Shown here: positions 1 to 36,941 of the stretch, piece by piece
How positions within the stretch are numbered: the stretch's first letter is position 1
How the letters are laid out: the number at the start of each line of letters is the position of its first letter
Assembly (NCBI GenBank): GCA_034508935.3
Contig: CM067444.1
Location: 103,749,469 to 103,813,468 of the forward strand
Reading direction: 5' to 3'
Source of the DNA: Berghia stephanieae
Lineage: Eukaryota > Mollusca > Gastropoda > Nudibranchia > Aeolidiidae
DNA length: 64,000 nt
Notes under the pieces: model-generated
What the model was told of the DNA's origin: nothing
Database searches by the model: none
Seen by the model: only the letters and a program-made list of their open reading frames with translations
Program-made: the position numbers and the translations under genes

Positions 1-1181
1 TTTGATAGAGTAGTTATCTAAGTTTGATTGGATGTCAATTTCAACGTTGTCATTAGTACAACTTCTAGTGTAGCTGAATTATGGCATCTTTGGGTCAGAG
101 CTTATTGGAATGAAAACATGCGTAGGCATTGGATTGGGAGGAGAGGTGCTTCAGACTTTGCTCTGTGTGCTTGGCCTGCCAGATTCCCGGATCTTACTGT
201 GTGTAACTTTTCTTGTAGGAGTACGTTAAAGACCAAATTTACATTCCATCACTTCCATCAAGTATCGATGACTTGAAAATTGAAAAACAGATGCGATCAA
301 CACAGTGGGCCGTGACATGTTAGGGTGCATTTGAGATGAATTCTCATATCGGCTTGATGTTGTCCGTGGTGACCACAATGAGCATTTATAAGACATGAAA
401 TAAAAATTTGAAGGTATGTAGTACACATGTGTCCAAGCTAGTGTTTTCTATTGTTTTCTTTTTTTTTTTTTAATATCGCATGATAGTTTTGCCATATTCT
501 TTTTTAATCACCCTGTAAATAAATTTGCATAACATTCATAAAAAGTTATTTCTCCCCTGAATGGACACATCCCTAGTACAATCACTGCATTAAAAAAAAT
601 TTTAAAATATTGAGTCTTTCTGAGACTGAGAACGTGCAAGTTGTTAAATTTGCCAGCATTGTAGGGACTATCAGGTTGAATGTCATCGTCAACTGTTCAA
701 TTCCTTTCAAGCAGCACCTGTACAGCATGTTCTTGAGAAAGACATTATATACGAAATTAAACATCCTATCTGACACAAAAAGTCCCCTGTATACCCTCAT
801 GCATGATAAATGCTAATATCACATATTTCTGTCCCTGTCTTTTATTCCAACTATTACTCTACTCCTCACATATTTCGAACTCTATGATTCTCAACTAATA
901 TCATGTAATGCTAAACTTGTGTTGTCAATACACAATTAGAGGTAATTGGTGAACAGTGATTGCCATTTGCTCTTCATTATTGACCAGTTAAGCTAGTATT
1001 TGACAATGACTATCAATTTTTTGCTACTCCATCCGGAACATAAAATAAGGATCCTACAATATTGTAAACTGAAAAGGAAACTCAACTCAGCCAAATAAAA
1101 ACAAAAAAGCAAATATAAAAGACTAAAGAAAAGTAAACATGCTGTTTTGAGATAGATAAATATAAAATTATGTCTGTATAC
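1..1181. other. Left-edge stretch with no recognised exon
   Basis: This lies downstream of the last visible ZDHHC exon and is probably intron of that gene, because the long C-terminal tail of ZDHHC5/8 proteins has not yet been reached. I read both strands and found no further ZDHHC-like coding sequence, no tRNA-like head and no terminal inverted repeats. The short open frames here have no recognisable domain. Confidence 0.5.
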
Positions 1182-4100
1182 CTGTTCATTGGTGGTAGTT
1201 CCTTTGCTGACGAGGAATATATGAAAGCCAGTGAGGCCAAACACAGGAATGGCTCCTAAGCCTATAATAATCATAATAACTATACTGTAAGAGAGAGAGT
1301 TAAGGAAAGCATATCGGATTTGTTCTCTGAAAAATGAAATGATCACAAAAATTTAAACATTAGCAGGAAAAAATAAGAGTAAAAACTTGGAATAATTTGT
1401 TCTACGTCATAAAAAGGGATGGGTCTTATTATCATACCAAAAAAACAGACACCTGAAGTAAATATTTCCTTTTAAAAAAGTTGCTATGGCTGAAATAAAT
1501 ATTATTTCAATAACAATTATATGCATTTCATCACAGAGATCATGAAAAGATGTGAAGTTTGATAAATAATATGTTATTGTACCTACTGTACTTCAAATAG
1601 TCAAGAAAATGTGGGATCTCTATTTGCACCTAAAAACGTTAAATTTGTTTTTATTGTGATGGATGGTCATAATTTGACAACAGAATGAAATGTATTTTAT
1701 TGCTTTAGATCATGCAAAACTGAATTTTGGCATATATTTACAATATGTAGTACTTAAAATAATAGGGATTTGATTTGAATACCCGTAGTGATAAAAATCA
1801 GCATGCTTTAATAATATACAGTACATCTCAGATCCAACTAACTCGGACTCAACGAACACCTTGCATTCAAATCCCCCCCCCCCCCCTCCCTTTTTTGTTG
1901 TTTTCTTCATTGACTTTAGTAAAGTACCTCTTATCAAACCAACTAATCTCAGATTCATCTAACCAGAAGTATAGGCAAATTCACTTTTTTTTTTTTAATG
2001 CTCCTATTTTCTACTGAAGCATTCAGTTGAACTTCAAAAAAACAAAAGTCCGCTGTCGGCGCCAGCTGACAAGAAACGGAGAAGGATAGAATGGAGACTA
2101 CCTCAGGAGTGGCAATCGAGCATGGGATGTATACATTAACATTTAAGGTATAAGTAATAGATGATCAGGGATGCATACTGTTTGTGTGTGTATGTATAAG
2201 GATGTGTGCTTATTGGGTTTTTATTTTTACAGAAATATGTCCAAATGTGCGAAGAAACTAAAAAATGCAAAATACGCGGCCACATGGACCAAATATTTTT
2301 GGAGGGCCAGATAAATCTAACAAGGTTACCTACCTCCTTGTGACATTCATCTGTACAAGATATAATAATAATAATAATAATAATAATATAATAATAATAA
2401 TAATAAATTAATAATAATAATAATAATAATAATAAAATAATAAGTCAGGTTCCAACAAACATTTCCTCAAAAAAAACAAAAGGATACGCAATAATAGGAC
2501 CTGGCTGCAGAAGATCCCCTTCATGCTCCATAGTATAGAATACACATTGAGAAAATATTGTCACTAAGTGGACGCACATTGATAACAAAAAGGCAAAGAA
2601 GTAGCGATAGTTTCTGCGCCCAATGCAATTGTTGAGCCAAGGACAATGATGATCAAAGGTCTGAAAAGAGAACAAAATAATGGATTTTTTCTTATGAAAT
2701 TAAATTCACAATTCAATTTTTTTCTTCTTTTCAAATTTTATATATCTGTATACTGAAATAAATATGAAGAAATAAAACGAACTTTAAATTCTTGCATAAT
2801 GTTGTTGCCAGGTCAAAATAGAATATGAAACTTGATTCTTGCAGTGCCTATACTTCATTTTATGGGCTGTCAAATTTATAAACAACTGCCAATACTTTCA
2901 AATACTTCACAAACGTATGATGCCTACATACAGAATTTAACATCTAATTTGTGATTTAACCACATTGTCAAAAGGAGAGGGATGGGATCCTTTCTCACTC
3001 TGGAACATTGCTTGGGACATATCAATTGATGGTTCCTCCTTGACCTCTTGCTTGCTATGCCTGGTAAGCTATCAACATGGATGTCTTTTTTACTATTATC
3101 TTATACCTATAGGGGGGCGAAGTGGCCGAGTGATTAAGGCATTGCACTGTGACCGGAAGGACCCAGGTTCGAGCACTTTCGGTTTTGTCCTTGAGCAAGA
3201 GTATTAACCCCCAATTTTCTCACTTGGACAACATGGATGATTCCTGTTGAAATCAGACATCTTTTTGATGAATTATCTATATTACTTCGTGGAATGCCTA
3301 GGCGACGATATCTTATGATACCTTGACGGAAAAGGCATAATTTTTTTTTTTTAATTATACCTATAGTATGAGTCTCAAGATGTTCAATCAATAAAAGTGC
3401 ATACACTTTTGAAAATGATGTCCATTATCGTTTATCTTATTAAAAAAAGGTCGAATAATCATTTCAGTGGTTTTATTTTTCACTCAAAAAGTTTGAATAA
3501 AGTATATTTTGCCCTGATATCAACCGATGACCATGAATTGAAGACCCATAGCCATCTTAAGTACTGGTCTATCACCTACAGCAAACAGCCCACAGACCCT
3601 GAGCAATTTTATTACAAATGATTGAAAAATATGCATTGTTGTGTCGTCAGGTGTTGCAATGCAATTCCTTCATCTTTGTGTCAAAATAGTGGGAAATACC
3701 TATTTGTTCGACATATAATAAAGGTAGCTATAGATTAAGGACTATTTGCCAATTGGCTGGAAATAAAAAGTCAAGGTGACGGAATGGGCTAAATGGCAGG
3801 AAATATTGGTTAATGCTTATAATGCTTGAACCATCAATTCCTTTTTTTAGCTAAAAAGGATAGGATCTTTGGGATTGCTACTTATAATAAAATAGTATAC
3901 TTTACAGCACTCAATTGAATATTTGTCATAAGAGTAAGTGAAAAAGCAATAACCTCTATGCAGTTGTCACAAGAACTGCAATGTGAACTTCGAGGAGGAC
4001 GATAAAACTGACATGTGGTGCACCACTTCATTCTAGTCTGAACACCCCGTATCTCTATATTCTTGTACAAAGGGGAACGAAAGTCATCATCCTTGGATTC

Positions 4101-7100
4101 ATCATCAGGAGCTGAGGAAGAGAAAATGATATGACTTGGTAAATGAATCAATAATGTTAACTTATACCCATTTTCTTCATCATTGTTCTATTGTCAGTAA
4201 GTAAATGAATAAAGACAGAGAAAAACAACATTCATAACTAGGACTGCTTTTTCACATGATGCAAAACACTTCACTTTCAAGAATTCATAAAAATTGCTGA
4301 CATATTTTCATAATGTTTATCCATACCTGTAAATCAAAACTACATTTAATAAAATAGGAGTGGATCATTAACAAATAATCTGAGAAAGAAAGACAATCCA
4401 TGCCAGTAATTCTAAAGATATTGTTTACCATAAAATCAAATGTATTAACTACACACTACTCAAATATATGCTTAATAGTTTTAACAGATGATCAGAGGAC
4501 ATCTTATATTCAATATATTTCACAAAAACAACAAAGGAAAAAAACAATTAAGTTATTTAGTGAGGAGTATGTACAACTGTTAAAGCGGTGTGAGTGAATT
4601 AAGCCAGAATTCTACAACTGGACTATTTATTGTGTACTTCGTTAATTGATTAATGCATTGCTAGTTGATTCTTCTTGTGTTTATGCATATCATTATAGAT
4701 ATTGATGACATTTGCATTTAGACATAACCATTTTACCTCAATATCCTAGTGCTACTTAGTACATATGTAAACTTGAGTGCATAGCCTGGTGCAATCCCTC
4801 AATATAAAACTGCCTCCCTTTTCAAGCGTGGACCTCTTCAACATTGTTATCCATCTCTACCTATTATACTGCCTGTACAGAACAAGGCTTATATGCACTA
4901 TAATATTTCAAGGCTAATTTATGTGGGATCCTCTGCTACAATGCTATACCTTAACCACTCGGGCATCTCACCCTTATATGATACAGAAGAAACAAAGTAG
5001 CCTCAATCTGAAGACGCAGAGAATAGACAATATCATATAACAATATCTCTTGAAAGCTCTGAGACTAAAACAAATTAATAGGCATATGTTCAACATCAGT
5101 AGTCAGGTTTGAATAGTTGGCGGTATAAAATTTAAAGATGTTTGCTGTTTATTATTTTAAATCAATTCTCACCCTCGGAAATATTCCTGGGTCCATGAAC
5201 GTTGAAAGATAAATGTTGAGCATGACAAACAGAGTGATGATCCCCTGGGCAATGGGGAAGGCATAGCTGTAATTCTCTGTTAGATAACGGCAACTGGTAA
5301 GAAAAAGAAGGCAAATGTGAGGTAATGATATTGATGTGAAATATAAACCTACGTGGAACTGATACATTATATTTAAATCTCCCGTTTGATTCCAACATAC
5401 AGGTAAAAATACTATCATTCCATTAAAATATAAGCATAACTTGATAAACCGAATCCTCAAACCTTCATTGTAATTGTTCCATGTGATCACAAATGCAAGT
5501 ATCATACTGTTTATATATAATTTCTGCAAGGAACTCAGAAAAGTTAAAATGGAGGGAGACGTTATGACTGGTATTCTGCATTGTTAAACAATAATATTTT
5601 TTTTTAAGTGAAAAGAAAAGAAAAGTTAGTGGCAAAATGCCATTAAGTAATGATGAGATAATGAGAGTCTAATACTAATAAATATAAACTTCGAATGCTC
5701 AAGTATGTCCTATTTACAAGAAAGGTAAAAAATCTGACCCATCTAATTACAGACCAGTAAGCTTGACCTCAGTAATCTGCAAGCAAATGGAATCTTGCCT
5801 TAGAGAAGCCATAATGAATTTTATGAACCCCTTTTTGTCACTTAACCAGCATGGGTTTCCTAGTGGACCCTCTTGCACTACCCAGCTCCTTGATTGTATT
5901 GGAGAATGGACTCAAATGCTTGACAATGGTATGCCGGTTGATGCCATCTACCTAGATTTTGCAAAATGTTTTGATTCTGTCCCTCACCAACGCCTACTTT
6001 ATAAGCTTGAACAATATGGAATTAGAGGCAGTGTGTTGGGATGGTTGCAAGATTTTCTGCTAAACCGAAAACAGCAAGTAGTGATCAATGGTGACGCATC
6101 AGGATGGAAACCAGTTCTATCTGGGATCCCCAGGGTAGTGTCTTAGGCCCAGTTTTATTTATATGCTATGTAAACGACATGCCCGAAGCAGTAAACTCCC
6201 TCATAAAAATGTTTGCAGACGACATCAAAGTTTTTTCATCTGTAAATAATGTCAAAGAAGCTGGCCTACTGCAAGGTAACCTTGACACACTTCAGTTGTG
6301 GTCTAAAAATGGCAACTCCGTTTCAATTTCAATGCAAACAAATGCAACATTATGCACCTAGGAAACAACAACAGCCAATATGTCTCCAGGATGAAGGATA
6401 GTAAGGGAGCTGAAATCAAATTGGAAAGTATTTTATGTGAAAAAGACCTTGGTGTATACATGGACACAAAGTGAATTTTAGCCAGCTCTGTGAAAAGACT
6501 TAACAAAGCAAATAGAATCCTGGGACTTGTCAGAAGATCTTTCGACTATATAGGCAAACCCATATTAACCACTTTTTTAAAAAGTCTAATATGATCACAC
6601 TTGGAATATGGAAACTGTGAATGGTCCCCCATCAATAAATCAGATGCTTTACTAATTGAAAATGTCCAACTACGAGCCACAAAACTTGTTCCCAAAATTT
6701 CAAACCTCAGCTACGAAGATAGACTCTGAGCATTAGACCTCCCTAGCCTCATGAACAGAAGACTATGAGGAGATCTAATTGAAACTTATAAATTGATCAA
6801 CGGTCTCTACAAAGTAAACGTAGAAGATTACCTCACATTTAACAAGGATAAAAAAGAACAAGAGACCACCGTTATAAACTTGCCAAACAAAATTGCCCTT
6901 TAAACATCCGAAAAAATTTCTTTGTGAATTGTTGAGACGTGGAATAGCCTGCCTGAAAAAATAGTTATATATAACTATTTTTATATATAAACAGCTTTAA
7001 AAGCCAAATTGACAGTTTTTTGCAGGATCTAAAATATAGTACCGATTTCCCATTGAAACCAGCCTTTTTCGACCTCCACAATTTGGTGGAGACCGAACCA

Positions 7101-8253
7101 AAGACCATAACATGCCACCGGCCCTCTACGATCTTACATACTTTGTTTCCCTTAGCAAGGGGAGCTTTCGGAGAGCCTCCCATAAATATTATGCGTCTGC
7201 CTAGGATGGACCAGACAGAGCCTATACTGCTGCAAGAGCCTACACTCACAACTAATACTAATATCCCATCAATTCTTAACTCTTAGTCTTAAGACTTTTG
7301 GACCGTTCATCACTCATCAATATATTAATTATAAAAATAAAAGTGACTATTTCTCCGAATGCTCTGGAAAATAAACTTGATCTCTATTTCTCCCAACAGT
7401 TTCTGTTCACAAGATTTTTTTTTTTGTTATTTGCGAGAGTGTCTGTGTGAATGATGAATGTGTATGCATATTTTTTTTTTTGAGTTTTCTTTTGCCAGTA
7501 CCTTGGCGCTCTGTCTTATATTTGTTTATATTCCCAACTTTCTGTTAGATACTTCTATCTTGAGTTTGTGCTTTCCTGTCTCTCAACCTCTGTTCCCGTC
7601 ATGAGACTTTGCTTTTTTATTTAGGTTTACTTCTGTTCTCTCTTTGATAGTGCAGCATGAAGTGCAAAAGTGAACGCACCATGGAGTATTTGCAATAGCA
7701 CAACTTTTTGATAAAATCTGTCTTTGTCAACAATGATTGAACAATGTGCCTAAAAACGCTAGCTTGATGATTCGCGAGAATTCCCCGTCCATTCTTGTTT
7801 GAGCATTTACTTCTGCATCGACATCGCGTCCGTAACCCATCGGCTACTGGAAGCTAACCGACCATTCGGAGAAATAGAGTAATAGAGTTCAAGTTTATTT
7901 TCCTGAGCGTTCCGAGAAATAGAGCCGGCCATAAAAATATGGGAGTTTTCTATGCTGGCTGCAACATGATCTAAATGTGCCGTATTAAGATTTTGTGTTT
8001 CAGCTCCACAAGTGTAAACAAGAGAGAAATTTGCGCTCTCATTGTTCACCCTGCTAATCCTTGTTGATTACAACATTATAACGATTATCGTTCCAACGAC
8101 CTAGGTCAAGACTACTGAATGAACTGCGATCAATCATGATACATGGGTACTGAGTACTTACACAAAAACAAAATATAAAGATGTACAACCAATGATCAAC
8201 ACCCAGGCGCATGTTGCTGGTATTATCTTTGTAGATAACTCGCACTTGGGCAT
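1182..8253 (-). CDS. zdhhc5/8: DHHC palmitoyltransferase, ZDHHC5/ZDHHC8 group (C-terminal part off the window)
   Basis: Protein S-acyltransferase that puts palmitate on cysteines of membrane proteins. Exons in gene order: 8162-8253, 5173-5293, 3954-4111, 2488-2660 and 1182-1284. The first exon starts [19 protein letters not shown], matching the N terminus and first membrane segment of ZDHHC5/8. The second holds the next membrane segment and FMDPGIFPR. The third carries the zinc-binding cysteine block ([23 protein letters not shown]). The fourth has the catalytic DHHC in [20 protein letters not shown]. The fifth has [13 protein letters not shown] and the TTNEQ (TTxE) motif. About 215 residues are visible; family members run to 700 or more, so the tail should lie left of base 1. 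All splice phases fit except exon 2 to exon 3, where one G is missing before the donor. The gene sits head to head with the TLDc gene. Its introns hold a SINE (3113-3354) and a LINE (5690-7300). ZDHHC5 versus ZDHHC8 cannot be decided. Confidence 0.9.
2360..2442. repeat. (AAT)n microsatellite
   Basis: Interrupted ATA/AAT trinucleotide run in the fourth ZDHHC intron, about 45 bases downstream of the DHHC exon on the minus strand. Confidence 0.9.
3113..3354 (+). mobile_element. tRNA-derived SINE with 12-bp target duplication
   Basis: The head, GGGGCGAAGTGGCCGAGTGA, followed at the right distance by a GGTTCGAGC box B, resembles a Leu/Ser-type tRNA. A unique body and a short poly-T run follow. 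The copy is flanked by exact 12-bp duplications TTATACCTATAG at 3101-3112 and 3355-3366, so it is a whole, fairly recent insertion. It sits in intron 3 of the ZDHHC gene, antisense to it. It is not a functional tRNA gene: there is no clean acceptor stem or anticodon arm. Confidence 0.85.
5690..7300 (+). mobile_element. 5'-truncated non-LTR retrotransposon (CR1/L2-like reverse transcriptase)
   Basis: LINE lying antisense in intron 1 of the ZDHHC gene. Reading through indels and stops, the reverse transcriptase blocks appear in order: NYRPVSLTS near 5745, [15 protein letters not shown] near 5945, [11 protein letters not shown]-like sequence near 6120, the catalytic FADDIKVF near 6210, then HLGNNN, DLGVYMD and [12 protein letters not shown] further on. 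The endonuclease part is missing. The last open frame (7020-7286) continues the C terminus as [12 protein letters not shown]. At least one frameshift lies within the GSVLGP block near 6135 and several stops follow 6350, so this is a dead copy. The clade is judged from motif style only. Confidence 0.85.
7347..7927. mobile_element. Inverted-repeat element, non-autonomous
   Basis: A roughly 45-60-bp arm at 7347-7395 (starting CTATTTCTCCGAATGCTCTG) reappears inverted at 7864-7927. Both arms contain the core GGAAAATAAACTTGA and smaller repeats of CTATTTCTCC. The roughly 470-bp centre has no convincing open frame, so this looks like a foldback or MITE-type DNA element. No clear target duplication was found. 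It lies in intron 1 of the ZDHHC gene, near its first exon. Confidence 0.6.
8162..8253 (-). CDS. zdhhc5/8: ZDHHC5/8-like exon 1 with start codon
   Basis: This 92-base coding exon starts at ATG 8253-8251 and ends before a GTAAGT donor in phase 2. It joins in frame to the exon at 5293, giving ...SLYFVF then [14 protein letters not shown], the same spacing as in vertebrate ZDHHC5/8. The 30 residues are a short basic or polar start followed by one hydrophobic segment. It was found by the splice match, since the frame is too short to stand out. The first intron, 5294-8161, contains a LINE and an inverted-repeat element. Confidence 0.85.
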
Positions 8254-8739
8254 GGTGAGGGGAGCTAAATTAAGGCATAATTAATAATTATTAATAAACG
8301 ATATCCATAGAAACAACTTTTCCGGGGTGCATAGCAGATAGCAGACCTATCAACAAGTAAGCGTCATTACTTCCGGAAAGAAAAATCAGTTCCACTTAAT
8401 TCAGTCATTACGCTCATTTAATAGATTGCAAAAATAATATGCTTGCACAATGATACAAATCTAAATACTTTGCTTTAACATATTTTTAAAATTGAGAATA
8501 TGTAATATAAAATAAATATGATGTATTCATGCGCTCTACCGGTTATCATTCACGCATGTCACAACGGAATTTCCGATTAGACCATTTCAATATGGCCGAT
8601 AAACAATAACATTACAACAAGTCGGGGATATCACGGATCCTGTTACGAAAACAGTCTTTCTGACTGTCATTGACTTATTTGTCTTTCAACTCTGCTTTAC
8701 ATCGGCCAACTTTATCCTGGTATGACATGTTAATTACAA
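8254..8739. promoter_or_regulatory. Probable bidirectional promoter between ZDHHC and TLDc genes
   Basis: Only 486 bp separate the ATG of the minus-strand ZDHHC gene (8253) from the ATG of the plus-strand TLDc gene (8740). The stretch contains ACTTCCGGAAAG near 8370, a strong ETS-type site, another GGAATTTCCG near 8569 and AATATGGCCG near 8590, which resembles a YY1 site. These are typical of TATA-less shared promoters of housekeeping genes. Transcription starts cannot be placed from sequence alone, so the promoter role is inferred from geometry and motifs. Confidence 0.6.
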
Positions 8740-32606
<23,867 letters not shown>

Positions 32607-32749
32607 GCATAATTGCATTCTCAGGTTTATTTATTCAACTTAAATGAGAAAATAAGACCAAAAAAAATAAGGGTTTATTGTTCTCTCTAAAAGATTATGT
32701 TTGTTTTATTCCAAATATCTAGGTTTCTTTATAGTATCTTACTGTTTTA

Positions 32750-33054
<305 letters not shown>

Positions 33055-34904
33055 ATGAGTAAAATCAACTCACATTTTGTCCAATACGGCCGTTTCAACA
33101 CTCGAGGCATCTCTTTTGTTGTGCGATCTTCTTTGATGGAGAGTAGAGGTTTTTTTGCTTATGGAGTGCTCTACAAAAGGAGCTGAATATGGTTGAGAGG
33201 AGTTAGCCAGAACCAAGTAAAGTGCTCGACAGTATATATATATATAATCTGATAGCTCCTTTTACCAAACAGTTGAGCACTGTTATTTCATGGTTTTGCT
33301 TTTATAATGAAAAATGGAATGAAAAGAGAGTTCCTATTGATTGTAGATATTATTTTATGTATAAATCAAATCTTTGTTTAATCATCAACAAAGTTGTCAA
33401 AATCGCAAGTGCTCTTAGTCGATGCACCTTTTAATTTGTTGGTACTCAGATTTACTTATAAAAAGTGCCATGTTTGAGAGTAATTTGCAAATTTTCATAT
33501 TCAAAATGTAGAAACTTTGTCTTTCTTTGCATTTTGATTACTCTATATAATCTATTTTCCATGTTATTTTACTTTTTAAATTTTTATTTTTTTTTTATTT
33601 TTAGGGGGGGGGGGTTTCTATTTTACTTAATTTAATTTCACTTTTTACTTACTTTTTAAGAAGTATGTATCCATTAACATCTTTTTCTTATCATTAAGAT
33701 CTTTCACTTAATTGCGTCCCGTATTATTGACAATGCAGATGTTGAGAAGGTTTTTATAAAAATCTATTTGGTATTTAAAAAGAAAATGAATAGTGAGAAT
33801 CCCAGTTGCTTATTTTGCTTCATTTTCATTTAATTCTTATGGCAGTTGGTGTTTATTATTAGTAAATTTGTGTTTTTCTTTTTGTCTATTTTTTTGGGGG
33901 GAGGGGGGGGGGGGGTGTATTTTTGATTTAACTACCATTTTAAACTACAAAGTCAAGTCTTTGAAGTATTTCTACTTTGTAATATTATGACAATTTATTG
34001 AATCACTAATGGCATAGCTGAACAGATAAAAAAAATTTTTTTAAACAAAACAGAGACCTCTGCCATAGATACGTAATGTTGACTTATATTGTTATTGTTT
34101 TTAACTCACATTCTTTATTTGCATAATTCATTCCTTACTTTAAACAAAATCGGGAGTGAAATGTTATGTACTTAAATCATTTGTTCAAGATATTTATTAC
34201 TATAAAGTTTACAATTCTTTTAAATATTTTGCTTTGTTTTCTTTTTCAAACAACATAAGGGAAAGCATTAACTTAATCTGTTTATTTATGTTACGGACAG
34301 ACAAATCAGCTACAGTGCACTCTGGATACGTCGACGTTGCCTAAGTCGATTTTTACCCAAGTCGATTTTTTTTCTTGGTCCCTCCCCCTTCGTCCTATAT
34401 AACATTAGTAAAAAGAAAAAAACTCCACATAAGTCGATGTCGCTTAAGTCGATGTTCTTATCACTCATGACTACAATAAAATCACAAATAAACAAGTATT
34501 TCCATTGGTTAAAAAAGCTACCAGTAAGAATTTTCAGTGGTTAAGAATATCCGTGAACGATTGGCGCACATCGATGTGATGTAGGTGCTTTGCCTGATGT
34601 CCGTGTTCAATGTACATAAGCAGTATTGAATAACTTTAATTTCTCCATCTCAAATTTTACATTGTCGCAACTTCAAGTTCAAGATTTTTTTTTGGTTCTA
34701 ATCCCAGGCCATCCTATGTAATGCCCCTCTTAATTAGTATCAATTTTATCAAGAATTCAAGTCAAGTCTACAACTACAATGGCAAACCTATCGCGGAAAA
34801 GGAAGATTCGAAGCATTTGGAAAGTCTGCAGAAAATCATCGCGTAGGAAATTGGCATACCGGCTATTTCTGTCTGGACGATTTACAAGAAGCATGACCTT
34901 GACC

Positions 34905-35305
34905 TAGAGGCTCCTACTCTTCCGCTTTTCGCGGAATAATTTCAGTTAATTGGTATACATTCCGCATTCAAGGCAAAAATTCCGCTTTTCACCTTTCCAA
35001 TCGAGGAAAATTAAAAAAAAAAATTCTCTAGTGAAAAAAAAGTGAGCTATGGCTTATTTCGTCAGCATCTCCTATGGTCAATCAACACACATTTTGTGTG
35101 TCTGATTAGTCCCTTCAAAGTGTGTGCTGCTGATGTCGGATAATATTATATGTTTGGGAGGGGGATTGACCGAAGTATTATTAATATTATGGTGACTCCA
35201 ATTTGTGAGGTCAATGACCTTGGCAATATTATATGTTGGCTTCATTCGGTAATAATATTATTGAGTACGGTCAGCTTCTTTCCCTATTTAATTTTAGCCC
35301 TGTGT

Positions 35306-35353
<48 letters not shown>

Positions 35354-35689
35354 CGGCACGCGCGTCTGTTTGTTTCGGTGTGTGTGGGGGGGGGGGGGGG
35401 GGGGAGGGTCCTGACAAGGTTAAATCCATCCATTCAATGCTTTGCTCTCAGACGGCCAGGACCTGTGTGTCCTCTATTATTATTTGACCCCATTCTTAGT
35501 CTACACAATCTGTATATTTTTACACATTTTATATTTTTAATCATTTGAGTACTTTTGGATTGTCCATTACATTTTCTGTTGCAAAGCATGTCATAGTCAA
35601 TAACAGTAAGTTGATTCCGCTTTTTTATCTCAAATTACGATTTTTGTATTCTGATTCCTCTATGGGGCTATTGGGGGTAGGAGCCTCTG
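34905..35689. mobile_element. Probable hAT-like element nested in the Tigger-like element
   Basis: The ends TAGAGGCTCCTAC and, inverted, CAGAGGCTCCTAC agree at 12 of 13 bases. Flanks are TTGACC (34899-34904) and ATGACC (35690-35695), a 6-bp duplication with one mismatch. The interior holds a (GT)n run and poly-G but no transposase. Confidence 0.55.
35303..35405. repeat. (GT)n and poly-G tracts
   Basis: About 50 bp of GT followed at 35385-35405 by a G run. Frames across it are artefacts. Confidence 0.9.
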
Positions 35690-36295
35690 ATGACCACTAC
35701 AGAGACCGCGCGATATGAAGGGACATACTTATTCTAGATTGGTTTGCTTTGCTCACATGCGTTTTTGCTCATTTGGTTACACTCCGGTTAAGTTGATTTT
35801 CGGATAAGTCGATTTTTTTCTCGGTTCCCCTGGGCATCGTCTTATCCGGAGTCCACTGTATTTCAATTCTTCGAGTGAATAACTTTTTTTCCTTCAAACA
35901 TCAATTTCCTTATCTTCTTATTTTATCTTCTAAAGGCTAACGAGGGTAAATGTATCCTGTCAATGCCTTGTACATGACATGATATTGAAATTATCTTGAA
36001 AAATCTAATTTGTTTTTGATTATACATAAATCCCATGTTGTTATAGGTTATCTTATTGGCTTCTAAGATACCTGGTATGCAGTTTTTTGCATCGCTTATG
36101 ATCGCTGCCGCAAAGAATCACTGATTTGCGGTGCGGCTGCAAACAGCAATTTTTTTGCAAATTCTTGCAAATTTTCGAGATTTTGCAATGAAAATAAAAA
36201 CAAAAACAAAATTAATTTTTTTTTAAAAGACATTTTTTTTCTTCTTTTAATCTGATAGCTCGTGTAGAATGTGAAAGGCATTTAAACAAGAGTAG

Positions 36296-36380
36296 GTTTC
36301 TTTTTTACTATCCCATTTTCTTCCCTTTTACTGGCGCTGATATGACCTTACATTTGTTGAAACCCTTAAAAACAAACAGA
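36296..36380 (+). mobile_element. SINE-like family E, 3' end only
   Basis: About 85 bp matching the family E tail (TTTTACTGGCGCTGATATGA through AAAACAAACAG), 5'-truncated. Confidence 0.75.
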
Positions 36381-36714
36381 TACCGTGCTCTTTCATGAAT
36401 TAATTATGAGTTTTTAGGAAAATTAATTGCAAAGTTTTGCAAATTTTGCTGGGTTTAGCTTGCAAAATTTTGGATTTTTTTTTTTGTCCAAAAAAACCGC
36501 CATGTCAGAGATACCGGTGTCAAGAGAGTTGGCTGAGAACCTTATCAAGACATTGACTTTCAAACGTATTTATTTTTATTTCATCAGACTCTTGACATTT
36601 CATTGTTTTGTAAATCGCAGATCATTGTTCAAATAATATCAATTGACCTTTTGTAAATAATTAGGATATTTTTTTTCTTGTTAATCTGATGCTTTGAGTT
36701 GGACATTATTTTCA

Positions 36715-36724
36715 TTATTATTAC

Positions 36725-36778
<54 letters not shown>

Positions 36779-36780
36779 GA
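36715..36780. repeat. (TTA)n microsatellite
   Basis: Pure trinucleotide run in the intergenic region. Confidence 0.95.
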
Positions 36781-36872
36781 ATGCTTTGCAATCACGTCTA
36801 GATACTGCTTCTCACTTGACTATGTTTGTGGAATTGGAACATTAATAGTAGGAAATCTCATATACTCGAGCA

Positions 36873-36941
36873 CAGAAATCTCGAACAAGTCAGGACCGGG
36901 CCTATTTGTTCGAGTTTTCCGTGTTGAGTATTTTACAAAGG
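36873..36941. repeat. Imperfect palindrome, 69 bp
   Basis: Arms of about 28 bp starting TACTCGAGCACAGAAATCTC and closing with the near-complement ending GTGTTGAGTA. The words resemble Tigger-like termini, so it may be a very short two-ended relic. Confidence 0.55.

Larger units (their letters stand above)
34313..35858. mobile_element. pogo/Tigger-like transposon remnant with nested element
   Basis: Flanked by TA dinucleotides (34311-34312, 35859-35860). The ends CAGTGCACTCTGGATACGTC and, inverted, CAGTGGACTCCGGATAAGAC match well and are followed on both sides by repeated AAGTCGATTTTT words. At about 34780-34895 one frame reads IGIPAISVWTIYKKHD after one in-frame stop, resembling the helix-turn-helix of pogo/CENP-B transposases. 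The catalytic region is gone. A second element occupies 34905-35689. Confidence 0.75.
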
